From Schistocerca nitens (Eukaryota; Arthropoda; Insecta; Orthoptera; Acrididae): a stretch of DNA of 64,000 nucleotides. Numbering within the stretch: the stretch's first letter is position 1; each line of letters starts with the position of its first letter. The notes below the pieces were generated by a model. It was not told where the DNA came from, did no database searches, and saw nothing but the letters and a program-made list of their open reading frames with translations. The DNA is taken from assembly GCF_023898315.1 (NCBI RefSeq), contig NC_064615.1, positions 1,187,257,413 to 1,187,321,412 on the forward strand. Direction: 5' to 3'. A program made the translations under genes and the position numbers. Of this stretch, positions 10,300 to 21,009 are shown one piece after another.

Positions 10300-11130
10300 C
10301 TTATGACCCTCTCCATGAGAAACACATCCGGTTCAGAGCTCTTCTGCATTTACTCGGTGTGGTAGTAACCTGCAATTTCTTCAATTTTACTGTCCTCCAA
10401 GATTTAAGTCTTAGGATTTCTTCTTTACTCTTGGGAAATCGTAAATATCTTTGTTGACTAGTTCGATAGGTATGATTTCGTAAATGCAATCTTGTGTTTT
10501 GAGATACGTACCAAATCACCTACATTAAATTTCTGTTCACGTGGATCCAGCATTTTAATGCAATAGTACACTGTATCCATGAGTCCATTATCACGAACAT
10601 GAACTTGTCTCATTTCATTGTGCTATGTTTGATTCGATTATACTGAGCAATTACTTCTAAAAGGATATCTGTCCATTTGTATGAGCCGAAGGTTAAAACG
10701 CATCCACATTCGACCTTTTATTGTTCTGTTTAGACGCTCCACTATACTTGCCTTCAAGGTGAGCGAATGTTCAGTAGTGATGTATTCCGTACCGTTGCAT
10801 CACGGACTTGAAATACCTATTGTAGGACTTCCCACCGTGATCGGTTTGGAGGTTGTCTTGGCATCGATTCGTCCCCGTCTGTAGCAAACGCTCAGAAACA
10901 TCGGCGACATTTCCACCCGTTTTTGTTTTTCGAGGTAATGCCCAGGCAAATTTGGAATATGTATCAGTAAGCATTAAAATATATTTGAATTCGTTATTCT
11001 CATGTGAATATTCCCTCATATCTACAAGATCAGCTTGCCACAAGTCACGCTTTAATCATACATGCCTACGAGGGTATATTTTGCGTGCTGGTTTGTGCAA
11101 TTCTCAAACTATTGTCTTCATACTTCTTCG
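10300..11130 (-). pseudogene. Polinton integrase (DDE, rve family) relic
   Basis: The N-terminal segment at about 11095-11045 ('HKPARKIYPRR', 'LKRDLWQADLVDM') leads into the core (11043-10771), with the first acid in 'QADLVDM', then 'YILMLTDTYSKFAWALP', and the second acid in 'QTDHGG'. A stop and a frameshift follow, then 'SIVERLNRTIKGRMW' at about 10730-10685 with the third acid, giving D-D-about 35-E spacing. A C-terminal SH3/chromo-like region is spread over 10560-10300 in broken frames ('NVGDLVRISKHK', 'EPDVFLMERVI'). It would insert linear Polinton DNA into the genome. At least three disruptions are present. Confidence 0.82.
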
Positions 11131-11315
11131 AAGATACCTCTCTCTCTAAGCTCCGAGACTATTGAAACAACCTCATTCGAATGAGCTGTATTACCTGCAG
11201 CAGCTGATGCCACGAGCAGACGTAGTCGATCTATTAGTTCGTTGGGGTCGCCATAATACATATACTGCGGCATTCGATTGCTCACTGCTTTATGCCCTAT
11301 GTCAATACAGTCACC

Positions 11316-11346
<31 letters not shown>

Positions 11347-11480
11347 TTGTTGTTGTTGTTGTTGTTATTTTCGCCTTCAAGTATTGGTTTTATAATGGGT
11401 TCGTATTTCTTGTTGGTCAGGCTTTTCTTGATCTTATGTATACTAGTCATGTGCAGTATTTCACGGTACATTTCCCTATC
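11118..11480 (-). pseudogene. Polinton ORF immediately upstream of integrase, function unknown
   Basis: A 117-codon frame begins 'MYREILHMTSIHKIKKSL' and contains 'IIKPILEGEN', a poly-Asn/poly-Ser run created by the microsatellite at 11316-11367, and 'YGDPNELIDRLRLLVASAA', ending 'ELRERGIFEEV' at a stop about 25 bp before the integrase segment. Sequences of this type recur in insect Polintons, but I know of no function. The N-terminal part of the same gene probably lies in the separated segment 13003-13560. Confidence 0.6.
11316..11367. repeat. (CTG)n(TTG)n compound microsatellite
   Basis: About nine CTG units followed by about eight TTG units, giving Ser and Asn runs on the coding minus strand. 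A shorter homologous tract lies at about 13056-13086 in the duplicated copy. Confidence 0.95.
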
Positions 11481-11519
11481 AGTAACAATAATTTATAGGT
11501 TTTTTGGTAGCTATTGTAA

Positions 11520-11960
11520 AACTCTGCACCGTGGTCGGTTTGGAGGTTGTCCGCACATCGATTCATTCTTGTCTACAGCAAATGCTCAAACACATCGGCG
11601 ACATTTCTCCCCATTTTTGTTTTAACAGGTAATGCCCAGACAAATTCGGAGTATGTATCAATAACCATTAAAATATAGTTGAATACATTAATCTCATGTG
11701 AATTTTCCCTCATACCTACAAGATCGGCCTGGCAAAGTCACCCAAAGCTTTAATCATAACATGCCTATGAGGGTATTTTTTGCTGATGGTTTTTGCTGTT
11801 CTCAGACTACTGTCTCCATACTTATTCAGTGATACCCCTCTCTCTAAGCTCCGAGATTATCGAAACAACGCCATTCGAATGAGCTGTATTACCTGCAGCA
11901 GCTCATGCCATGAGCAGACACAGTCGACCTATTAGCTCGTTGGGGTCGTCATAAAATAAA
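11520..11960 (-). repeat. Duplicate of Polinton integrase/ORF junction (copy 2, part 1)
   Basis: This segment is a diverged copy of about 10830-11260: both contain GGTCGGTTTGGAGGTTGTC, ACATCGGCGACATTTC, GGTAATGCCCAG and ACCTGCAGCAGCT in the same order. It continues, after an intervening mariner-type insertion, at about 13003. The copy carries more small deletions than copy 1. Confidence 0.88.
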
Positions 11961-13003
11961 AGGGTGTATATAAAGTCCAGGAACACTTTCAATTATTTAT
12001 TGCACAAGAACTAAACATTGTACATAAGTCATACATATTGCATTTTGAAGAGAAACTCTGAAAGTATTTTTTACAAACATTCGATATGCAAACCACGAGT
12101 GACCGGCAGACGCCATTACAGTAATCGAATTCTTGCCATACCCATCTCAGCATAGCATCGTCGACCGTGGCAGTCGCTTCCCGTATTCTCTCCCGGGGCT
12201 CTGCTACATCACGTGGTAGAGGCGGTACATACACCAGATCTTCAAGTGTTACCATGGAGTGAGATCTGGTGATCGGGGAGGCCATTTCATGAAACAGCTG
12301 TCCCCTTCAGTAGCACAGCCGATCCATTGATGTAGCAGTTCAGTGTTCAGGTACCCATGAACTTCACGATAAAAATAGGGCGTTGCCCCGTCCTGCTGAA
12401 AGATGAACGGAGAGTCCGATTGCATTTGAGGCATCAGCCATTGCTGCAACATGTTCAAGTAGGAACACCCAGTGACAGTGCTCTCGGCGAAACAGAATGG
12501 CCGGTACAGTTTTCGACGTGACAAGACACAAAAAACATTTACCTTTGGGAAATCACGCTCAAATTCAATGCATTTGTGTGGATGCTTTGCACCCCAGATT
12601 CGACAATTACGCCTGTTCACATACCCATTAGTGTGAATAGTGGCTTCGTCGCTAAAAATTAAGCGATCAACGAATTTTTTGTGCCAGTGGTAAATTGCCT
12701 CCCTTGTCGGTGGCTTCTTACCGTACTTGGTTTTAAACATGCGTTGAACAGCTGTAGCACACTTGTTTTTGTTGAACTCCAACACACAGAAAGCTCGCTC
12801 CCCAGCTGAACTCGCCATGTTTGTGACTAGCACTGACTATCGGAAAATTACCGAACTATGCTGTGGCGGTGTACATGAAAAAAAAAAAAAAAATCCTTCC
12901 AGGGTTTCTCTTCAAAATGACATACGTATGACATCTGTACAATGTTTGGTTCTTGTGCAATAAATAATTGAAAGGGTTCCCGGACCATATCTATCTACAC
13001 TCT
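11961..13003 (-). mobile_element. Mariner/IS630-type element inserted into the Polinton duplicate
   Basis: Ends match as inverted repeats over about 50 bp: the left end (11980-12021) includes CAATTATTTATTGCACAAGA, and the right end (about 12945-12990) is its complement with few changes. The outermost bases are less well conserved, so the boundaries are accurate to about 10 bp. Copy 1 of the host duplication (near 11255) shows the uninterrupted site, which independently supports the insertion. Confidence 0.85.
11989..12833 (-). pseudogene. Mariner-type (IS630 superfamily) transposase, frameshifted
   Basis: The minus-strand frame from 12833 carries an HTH-like N-terminus ('KKPPTREAIYHWHKKF') that runs directly into 'LIFSDEATIHTNGYVNR' (first acid). 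The region normally lying between them appears deleted. The second acid is in 'FIFQQDGATPYFYREV'; 'WPPRSPDLTPW' follows just before the frame ends at 12249. The C-terminal segment is in another frame (12285-11989, 'LEDLVYVPPLPRD'). About 46 residues separate the second acid from the expected third-acid position, more than the 34 usual for Tc1/mariner. This recalls the longer-spaced insect subgroups, or reflects an insertion. Inactive. Confidence 0.8.
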
Positions 13004-13560
13004 CTATACACTGCGGTATTCGACTGTTCACTTCTTTGTGCGCAATATCAATACATCACCACTGCTGCTGCTGTTGTTGTTGTTGTTTTCACCATGAAGT
13101 ATTGGTTTTACAATGGTTTTATATTTCATGTTGCTCAGGATTCTTGTTATCTTACGTACACCAGTCAAATGAAGTATTCATGGACCATTTCCACATCATT
13201 AACTGAATAACAAATGTTTTTCCGTGGGTCTTAGGAAAGTAAGATTCATTAAGCCAGGTATTCTCTCAGACCACCTACCGACAATCTGCACTGCGTCATC
13301 AGTTCCATTTATAGGCTGCATGCCCAACATGTACGGTCTTCCCCTGATAACGCCGAAGGTCCTATCTATCTGGCCAGGGATGTGACGGGTAATGAATTTG
13401 TCAATGGCGACACCATTGTTATCGTGTGGTTAAGTTTTTGCTGAGAGCTGCTTGAAAGATTCAGTAACGGGCTTAAGGGCCTCTCAGTGTTTGCTGTCGA
13501 TCCATACGCCGTAACCTTAGCAACCATAATTCGTCTCGAACCGCTTTCCGCGCCTGAATG
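13003..13560 (-). pseudogene. Polinton ORF fragment (duplicate part 2 plus unique part)
   Basis: 13003-13215 is a diverged copy of 11260-11480, including the CTG/TTG tract and the 'YWF'-type shared core. 13215-13560 is unique. Its broken minus-strand frames resemble the N-terminal half of the unknown Polinton ORF upstream of integrase ('RHIPGQIDRTFGVIRGRPY', 'GMQPINGTDDAVQIVG'). No domain is recognised. Confidence 0.5.
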
Positions 13561-13612
13561 ACTTCCTGCTGCGTTGACATCTAGGTGTATACTAATCAGA
13601 TTGTTATACTAA

Positions 13613-13954
13613 TCAGATTTCTGTACAGCATGAGTTTATATATCCGCGCTTCCTCCTCTTATTATGTGCCTGGTCCCCCTTCTCAACAACAAGGGCCTCT
13701 GCCTGTATTTTCCTCTCAATAACATCGACATTTTCAGTTGAGTCGGTTATTTTCTTACCGATTTCATTAACTAACTCATTTAATGCATTGATCATTCTCA
13801 GAAGAGTCCGGTAATATGTCTTTACCTCATTGCGCCCACCTCCAACTTTATGCACAATAGCCTGAATTTTCGCATCCATGTACATACAAATGTTCCGTCT
13901 ATGTACACCCATTGTCTCGAGTTGAGAACCAGACACGCGCGCGAATTTGTCCAT
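13613..13954 (-). pseudogene. Unidentified Polinton ORF, helical
   Basis: A 113-codon open frame starts 'MDKFARVSGSQLETMGVHR' and has a long, probably helical middle ('LLRMINALNELVNEIGKKI') and a basic tail ('NKRRKRG'). It lies in the Polinton gene string directly after the ATPase on the same strand. I do not recognise a family. It may be the first part of the downstream unknown ORF rather than a separate gene. Confidence 0.45.
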
Positions 13955-13984
13955 GGTGCAGCGTATACTGATGTACTCACCTAT

Positions 13985-14781
13985 TTTACCAGGATATAGA
14001 GACAGAAACTCTTGGAAGTTTCGCTTGTACCTACCATCAACCAGTTTTCTTGTTTTATCAATAACGAGAAATCCATACTGTGAATGATTCCAGCAATCTT
14101 ATATCTTTGGAAAATCATTGAATGACATATCAGTTCCTACATGTGCTTGGCAAATGTGTTTTAAATTCAGATTGTCTTGTTTGAAGGCTATAAATAGGTT
14201 TGCACTATCCCTAAACTGTTTCGGGATTCTGGAATATGTTTGGCTTATATAAAATACATCATGGCCCATATGACGGCCTAAACAGAAATATCTTCGAATT
14301 TTCTCTTGGTTTTCCACAGCAACATCGTCAAATATGAAGACAGTGCTTGACTTTCCTTTTTCAGGTGGGAGGATATCACCGCTTTTACTGAATGTCGAGT
14401 ACGTACACATTTTGTACCGCGCAATATCTCCTGTAATAGACGGTACTTTGAGTGAAACAGAGTTTTTTAGAATACACAAACATGTTCAAATCGGACTCCA
14501 TCTACGCGTGTTAGTAGCATCATGACGACATTAGTCTTGCCACAATTGGATGGACATACAATAATTGCTCCTATATTATCAGGAATGTGTATTCCATTCT
14601 TCTTCCTCAGGTCTTCTTTTGCATCTCCACAACACCAGTCGCTGACAAAGTTTTGATGCTTCGCCCACCCGGCCAAGACACCAACTACGTCAGGTTTTGG
14701 TGTGGAGCGGGCTTTTATAGAAAAAATGAACACTTGAAAATAATAATAATAATAATAATACATGTAGCCACTATAGCACAA
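13985..14781 (-). pseudogene. Polinton genome-packaging ATPase (FtsK/HerA type) relic
   Basis: The first frame (14781-14467) holds 'KPDVVGVLAGWAKHQNF' and the Walker A motif in 'CPSNCGKTNVVMMLL' at about 14515-14560. After a frameshift near 14470, the second frame (14479-14099) holds the Walker B motif in 'STVFIFDDVAVE' (about 14315-14350), then 'HVGTDMSFNDFPKI'. A stop at 14099 is followed by the apparent C-terminus 'YGFLVIDKTRKLVDGRY' to about 14010. This architecture is that of the A32-like packaging ATPases of Polintons and large DNA viruses, which drive DNA into a capsid. It has one frameshift and one stop; the 5' end is replaced by an (AAT)n tract. Confidence 0.82.
14739..14761. repeat. 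(AAT)n microsatellite
   Basis: About seven AAT units at the 5' end of the ATPase relic, read as tyrosines on the minus strand. Confidence 0.93.
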
Positions 14782-14789
14782 TCATCTTA

Positions 14790-16560
14790 CCGAGTGAGCT
14801 ACAATGGCTACATCTTACATTATATAATGACGGAATAATTAAGTAAGAAAAACAACAAAGATTTGCGATTATGTCTATTTTATTTACATTTCAGCAATGA
14901 TACATAGGGTGCATTATATCACCACCAACAACAAAAACAACTGATTAATTTTTTACAGTATTTACCAAATAACTGTTTCTTGTATGCAGTAAATTTAGTA
15001 CGCATTTGTCTCAAAGTGATGGGAGTTTCCTTAGCTTCTTCCTTTGACACCAAATTGATGTACTGATGTGCATGATCTGCATGTCCACTGTACATACAGA
15101 GAGAGTTCAAGATATCTTTATATACACAAGTCTATCCAGCACAAGGATAGTGCTGTCCGTAGAGCAAACAAGTTTGTAACGGTGGAGTGTTGCAGATAAA
15201 TGGATCGGTGTCCAGCTGTCACCATGATGTTATAAAAAGCGTCAGATCCACAGAGGAAATGTCCGAAGATGGAGAATACTCAGAGGTCATCTGTTCACTG
15301 ATGTAATGTTCTGCACAACACATTCATCCCATTCCAGCTCCATAAGCTGCACTTTAACACTTCTTGATGCACTTTGAATCTCTAGCACAACACGCCAGTC
15401 ACTGTCCGCTGATGCTTCTATACCAGTTAGCGCTCTGAGCCACTAGCTGTTAAATTATACGTTTAAGTGGAATGCAGTAATTGGCAGCTTCTCATCCACC
15501 ACATCAACACTCTGTCCTCGCAGTAACACCGGAATGTCGTAGGACGGTACATACACCGGACACCAGCAGTGACCTGCACCGTGTGGTGTGGGGCCCCCGC
15601 CACTTGCTGGTACTCTACGTCAGTGAGAGGGACAGATGATAGCAGCTCGTTGTACTGCTCTAGCACGTGAGCTGTGTGCGCTGCAGGATCCCACAGTGCC
15701 GCTATCGCTGCTGATCCTGACAGGCCAGCGTTCGCTTCAAGTCCCGATTTGGTGATGGTGGCAGTTGGTGGTCTAGGCACCCCAGAGGTCGCTTAGTGAA
15801 GAAGAAGAAGAAGAAGAAGGAACAACAAGAATCCACAGATAATGACACAGAGTTGAATAAAGAAAGGGAAGTGCTACATGTAGTAATAGAAGCAAAGACA
15901 AAAAATGAGTACTTACTTTTACACTTATTCTGCAATGGAGAGGTAGATGAGGATGCTTCATCGTTCTTCTTCTTCTTCCAGAGACTGACTGCAACTGGGA
16001 GTGGCGAGCTATCGCGCTCGCCTTGTATCCGCTACATCACGATCGCATGACCAGAAATTAATTATTTTTTGACTTGAGCAGTATTTGTGGAAACGATTCC
16101 CAATCAGCCATATGAGCTAGAAGGAAAGAGTTTCCGCAGGCGTGTGCTGGACAAGTGGTGTTTGCTCTGTGGTTGGGTCCGGCCAGGTGAGTGGCGGGGC
16201 GCGAGCGGACACCTGCGTGCAGCGAGCGTGGCCGCTTTTCAGGCTCTGGCTGGTGCACCCCGAGTCTGGGCGGCCCGCACCGGTGGCGTTCTGCGAGGTC
16301 CAGTGGACGAGGGAGGGCTGACGGTGCGCGCTTCGCGATCAAAAGTACTTGTGATCACTGTTTCGTCACACTATTCCTTGCGCGATTGGAATAAAAAATT
16401 CGATCGATTTAATTACTTCTTTCCGAGACCTGCATCTTCCCAAATTATGAACCAGAGAGGTCCATCTCCTGGAAACAGAATTTTTTATTAATAAACAATA
16501 TACCTTCTGCTGTGTAATTGAATTTCCTGTCCAGACATCCTTCCGCCCCACCAGAGCCAT
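14790..16560. other. Unassigned sequence with (GAA)n tract
   Basis: Contains minus-strand frames 15110-14919 and 15780-15463 with no recognised motifs; they could be unrecognisable Polinton genes upstream of the ATPase. A (GAA)n run lies at 15797-15819. GC-rich sequence at 16100-16350 has overlapping open frames on both strands, which reflects base composition rather than genes. Confidence 0.35.
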
Positions 16561-16916
16561 AAATTTTCAGGTAGGGGAGGGGAAGACGATAGGAAGGACA
16601 GGGGAGGAGAGTTTATCAGAGTGGAAGGGGTTAATTAATTGACCCATTTAATTAGGTAGACAAATTAATAGAGTGGGGGGGTAGCTATTCGTATAACCGA
16701 GGCCTGAACGTGTACCTGTATCAGTGAGGGGGACGGGGTTGGAGGTTTCCAGAGGGGTTGGCAGGAGGAGGAGGAGGAGGGGGAGGAGGAGGAGGAGGAG
16801 GAGGAGGGGGAGGGGGAGGAGGAGAGGAGGAGGAGGAGGGGGAGGAGGAGGAGGAGGAGGGGGAGGAGGGGAGGAGGAGGAGGAGGAGGAGGGGGAGGAG
16901 GGGGAGGAGGGGGAAC
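16560..16916 (+). repeat. Purine-rich tract, dense (GGA)n from 16762
   Basis: 16762-16916 is almost uninterrupted purine built from GGA and GGGGA units, a low-complexity polypurine/polypyrimidine stretch of about 155 bp that could form triplex DNA. The long open frames over it encode only Gly/Arg/Glu or Ser/Pro runs and are not genes. Confidence 0.93.
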
Positions 16917-16919
16917 AAT

Positions 16920-18105
16920 AGGATTATCCCTAGGGGTTCACAATCTGTCAATCATGAGAGAACAGTGGGTTAGCCCCTGAGTGCAGGCAACCCACACGGT
17001 TTGTTCTTGTTGCCGCGGCTCCATTGTGCACGTACCACGTTCCTCTGTGTCGCACAATGATGGTAGGCCACACATCAATTTTTAGCTGATACAGACGGGG
17101 ATTAATCGAAAAGTTAACATTTATGCTGATTAGGACAATGTCTGCTGCTGAAGTAAGCGACGGCTGTAACTACACACCAGCAGTTATCTCGCAAACGGTT
17201 CGTTTGGCATGGGCCCATCCATCTTTACTTGATCATTTTTGGTTTTACTGTCACATACTTTGAGACATGTCAGTTTTCGCTATTAGTTATTATCCAATAT
17301 GTATATATAAAAACTTTTTCACTAAAATCTTTTAAAGATCTCAGGAATTACCTTATATGGAAATGAATCGCTCAACTCTTAATATTTAGCGCTGATATAA
17401 GATTCAGAACTATTTGCTCAGAGCAGACTGTCGTTGTAGTAGTTATTTTTTAAAAGATGAAACCTATCCGCTTCGTACGGTCACTAGACTTAATTTATTT
17501 TTAAACGTCTTATCAGGAGCCCAAAGAAAGGCAACTTAGGCCTGAGGGATGAGAGGACGGTGGGAGGGTGTTCTGGAACCGGCCTCGGGTCCAGGAAACA
17601 TTGCAGCTGCAGCTGCAGCAGTGCCGGCGATCAGGAGGAGAGAGAAGCAGGTGGGGCCGCAGAGAACGTGCCCCGGCGTTCTGGTCCCCTCCCCACCAAA
17701 TTCTGCGCTGGAATGGACTGGCTACGTAACTTTAAAAACGTACCGGTCGCCACACCCGCCGGTTTCGGGCGGAATTGGAATGCAAACGAGTTGCGAAGTC
17801 TCTTGTGCCGAACTAGCAAACACGCGAATTTCCTATACACATGGCGTTTGTCTCTCATTCTGAGAAAGAAGTAACTACTGTCAGATGATTTCCTGAAACT
17901 TGTCATAGAGACTCACAGTGCACGGTGATTTATTGGTGATCGACTGTTTGCGTTGCTCGGCCCGATAAAGCAGATTACGTGCGGCTTCAAGCAGGCTGTG
18001 AGCACAGCGACACAGCGACACGTGGCCGGAGTGTGGGGCCGGGTGCGCCAGCCGCGCGTGTCCACCTACCTGGCTGCCGCTGCGCAGGGCGGCACAGTGT
18101 CCTAG
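16920..18105. other. Unassigned sequence
   Basis: No motif-bearing ORF. GC content rises at 17550-17720 and at 17990-18090. Short open frames on both strands there look compositional. Confidence 0.35.
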
Positions 18106-20494
18106 AGGTGCCAAAAATAACCGGTTATTGAGAAGTAGCAGTTATTTCAGTAACTGCCAACAGTGCCTCGCACCATCTATTTACTGAACATCGTAGTACG
18201 CTTTCGCGTCAACTCATCTGAGATTCGGCTACGCTGCAGAGGGATAGACCATCTGGAAGGTGTTCTATATGCCATGGAAAAACTGTGAGACCGCGCGCCA
18301 TCTGTTGATGCAACTGTGTACTATTTCGTGCGCTTTCACTACTTTCAGAACAAACAATTAAATAAAGTTAATGTCAGAGCTGTGGCTTATAGGAGCGAGA
18401 GTAAAGGCATTGCACATATACGGTCGTTCCCTCGAGTCGCCGCTCTGAGCGCCAGTTTAGTCAGGGCGGGCTGTACAAATAGTTACCACAAGGAATTGCA
18501 GCGACTATGGAAATAACGGTCAGCGTTCGGTATTTTTCTCTGGTAGTTATCGTTTCCGCTCGCAGTTCTTGTTCTCTGGCAGGTAACGGGTCACCACTAC
18601 AGGTGACCTGGGAGTTTCTTCTGAATCCAGAACCCGGTGATATTTCCAGAGAGGGTGGTTACTGGAGTGAACAAAATACTTTCATACTGCTACGAAAATA
18701 ACCGCTGCCCATCGGGGGTTCCACAGTTGGCGAAAAACAGGATTCTGTTCTCTCCATTTCTTGTAGTTCCGGAACAGTTGTCACTACCCTTCCGGCCATT
18801 GGTTGCGTTAGAGCGTATTGACTGTCATTTCGTGTTCTTGTTTTTCTCTGTTGCCACTAGGCTAGTACTACTAACAGTAGTCTCATACATGGAGAGCCAT
18901 GAAATATTGTCAAGGGTATGGAGCATGTTGATATTTTTTGGAGGGTTTTACACTTACTGAAATATTTGAATACTGTAGACGATCTAAAAATGGAAATAAT
19001 AGAGTATCTTCTCAAAGTATACCTTACCCCCATTGCTTAGTGGAATCATTATGATGAAAAAGTGCTGGTGCTGTATCACATGAATCTCATTAAAGTGTAT
19101 GTTATCAACCTGAGTACAAAAAGCTTGTGCACTTTGGTGAAGCACAGCTTTGTGGCTTTACTAAGAGAACGAGTTTTCTCAATTTATACACATTCATTCC
19201 ATATGGGCTTCTTTTATTTAATTAGTTTTGGGCCATTGACTTTGAAAGATTTTCTACATAATAATGAGCACACGAATTTTATACAGGAAAACTGTACAAT
19301 CGGATATTTACACTTCAGACACATGTGTGCCAAATTAACCGTTTGCTGGAGGCATATTTGCAACGCATACTGGTAAGCTTACAACAATTATCAGATCAGT
19401 TGGTTTATCAGTGGTATTTAAATAAAAGTATAGAGTGACTTACATTAGGGCCTACTGGTGGTTGTGCTTCTTACCTGAACGTTTTTGAATAATTTATGGT
19501 TTTTTGTTTTCAAAGGGCTCACGTCAGTTCATTTTCTATTATGTTAAGCAACACTAAAAAACTGTCAGATGCACTCATTGCTATGTTGAGGTTTGTTATA
19601 AGCAAAACTTAGTCCTTATTTTGTGTGCTGACCTGTCTCGTTCATGAATTAGTCTGTTACACATTCAGACAGTTAACTGTCACGACATTAGATTGTAGAA
19701 ACAAAAAAAGTCAAAGCAGGCAGACGGCATTGACAGATGAAGTGTTTATTGCTGCCTCGTGTGTATGACAGAAGGGGGAAAAAAGCAAAACATGGATCGA
19801 TAGGTAAAGTATTCCACAGGACATGGAATTTTGTTATTGAGAAATTTCAGAAAACTTAATGCAAATTCGTATTCCTAACATCAATACTATTAATTCAGAC
19901 TCTCACAATCTGGATACCCAAAGAAGAATTATATCAACAGAGTAAAACCGGTATAGTAATGACGCCTGAGGCGTTTAAATCTGTTACCCTTACGAGAACA
20001 ACACAACCAGTCATCCACTGGAATTCCGCGTACAATAATGCCAAATGTAAGAGACACACAACAAAGTGAACGTTTGCAGAAATATCGCTTAGTCATTCTC
20101 CCATCAGAAAATTAAGAGCCCCACGGTAGCTGAAGAAATCCAGCTGTTTTCCGAATCTCACATAAAACTTGGATTAGCGTACTCAACGCTTTCCTCAATC
20201 GTACAAGAGTAAACGAATCTATCACGTTACTTATATTTTTGTGTTGTATTACAAGGCTGTACACTGATTCTATTAAGAGACCACCACAAGAAATTAAGCT
20301 TGGAATTTTACCTTCAGTATTCAGCTTACGTATTTGTTCACACTTAAAAAAGCACGTTTTTAATGTTTCACTTAAACAGTGCTGTGGCGAAGTTCCGTGT
20401 ACTTTTTGTCGCAGTTGCGAGGATAATATTTATGATAGCGATAACAACCATCGAACACATAATATGAGACCCCAATAATCGCCTCAACATCATC

Positions 20495-20572
20495 TGAAAT
20501 AACATCAACTGAAATGTAACGCGCAGATATCATCAACTGAAATAACATCAACTGAAATGTAGCGCGCAGATA
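20495..20572. repeat. 43-bp tandem duplication
   Basis: Two copies of a unit containing AACATCAACTGAAATGTA and CGCGCAGATA, offset by 43 bp, with one substitution in the shared part. Confidence 0.85.
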
Positions 20573-20692
20573 ATTAGGTAAGGTCGTGGCACGATTCGTA
20601 CGAGATTCCTGCCACGTTGCACTAATCGCAGTTGTAATCATACTGATAACTAAACTGACGGAGTCCACCTACTTCGTTATTTAACTGTAACC

Positions 20693-20897
20693 AAATGGCT
20701 CTGAGCACTATGGGACTTAACAGCTATGGTCATCAGTCCCCTAGAACTTAGAACTACTTAAACCTAACTAACCTAAGGACAGCACACAACGCCCAGCCAT
20801 CACGAGGCAGAGAAAATCCCTGACCCCGCCGGGAATCGAACCCGGGAACCCGGGCGTGGGAAGCGAGAACGCTACCGCACGACCACGAGATGCGGGC
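20693..20897 (-). mobile_element. SINE with tRNA-Gly-like head and the shared locust-type body
   Basis: On the minus strand the head starts at 20897. It has an A-box-like TCGTGCGGTAGCG and a perfect B box GGTTCGATTCC within CCCGGGTTCGATTCCCGG, closely resembling tRNA-Gly. The remainder, with GTCCTTAGGTTAGTTAGG and GTCCCATAGTGCTCAGAGCC, is the same body as in the other SINEs here, whose heads are different. Transcription by RNA polymerase III from the internal boxes is expected for the family, and mobilisation would depend on a LINE. Confidence 0.88.
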
Positions 20898-21009
20898 ATA
20901 ACTGTAACCCCGACTTGAGTATTCGGTAGTGAAAAATAACGGACAGTTAAAAATAACGGTTGTAAGTAAATAACTGTAACGGTGATAACGGTTATTCCAG
21001 AGTAACCGC

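Larger units (their letters stand above)
6960..14790 (-). mobile_element. Maverick/Polinton-type virus-like transposon, degenerate
   Basis: The minus strand carries, in transcriptional order, relics of a packaging ATPase, two unidentified ORFs, a retroviral-type integrase, a PLA2-like protein, a small pX-like protein, a penton-type minor capsid protein and a double-jelly-roll-type major capsid protein. This gene set is characteristic of Mavericks/Polintons and the related adintoviruses. Protein-primed DNA polymerase B and the adenain-like protease were not found, and terminal inverted repeats were not recognised, so this is a partial copy or the missing part is unrecognisable. Every ORF is interrupted. 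A segment spanning the integrase start is duplicated, and a mariner-type element sits in one duplicate. Confidence 0.85.

Noticed and set aside
14755..14812. tRNA-like or stem-loop RNA next to the (AAT)n tract
   Set aside because: TGTAGCCA...TGGCTACA gives an 8-bp stem, but no A/B boxes or conserved arms support an RNA gene.
16087..16491. 134-codon plus-strand gene
   Set aside because: Composition-driven open frame with an equally open frame on the other strand and no motif.
16724..16973. Glycine/glutamate/arginine-rich protein genes
   Set aside because: Overlapping open frames in several phases over a (GGA)n tract; low complexity keeps all purine frames open.
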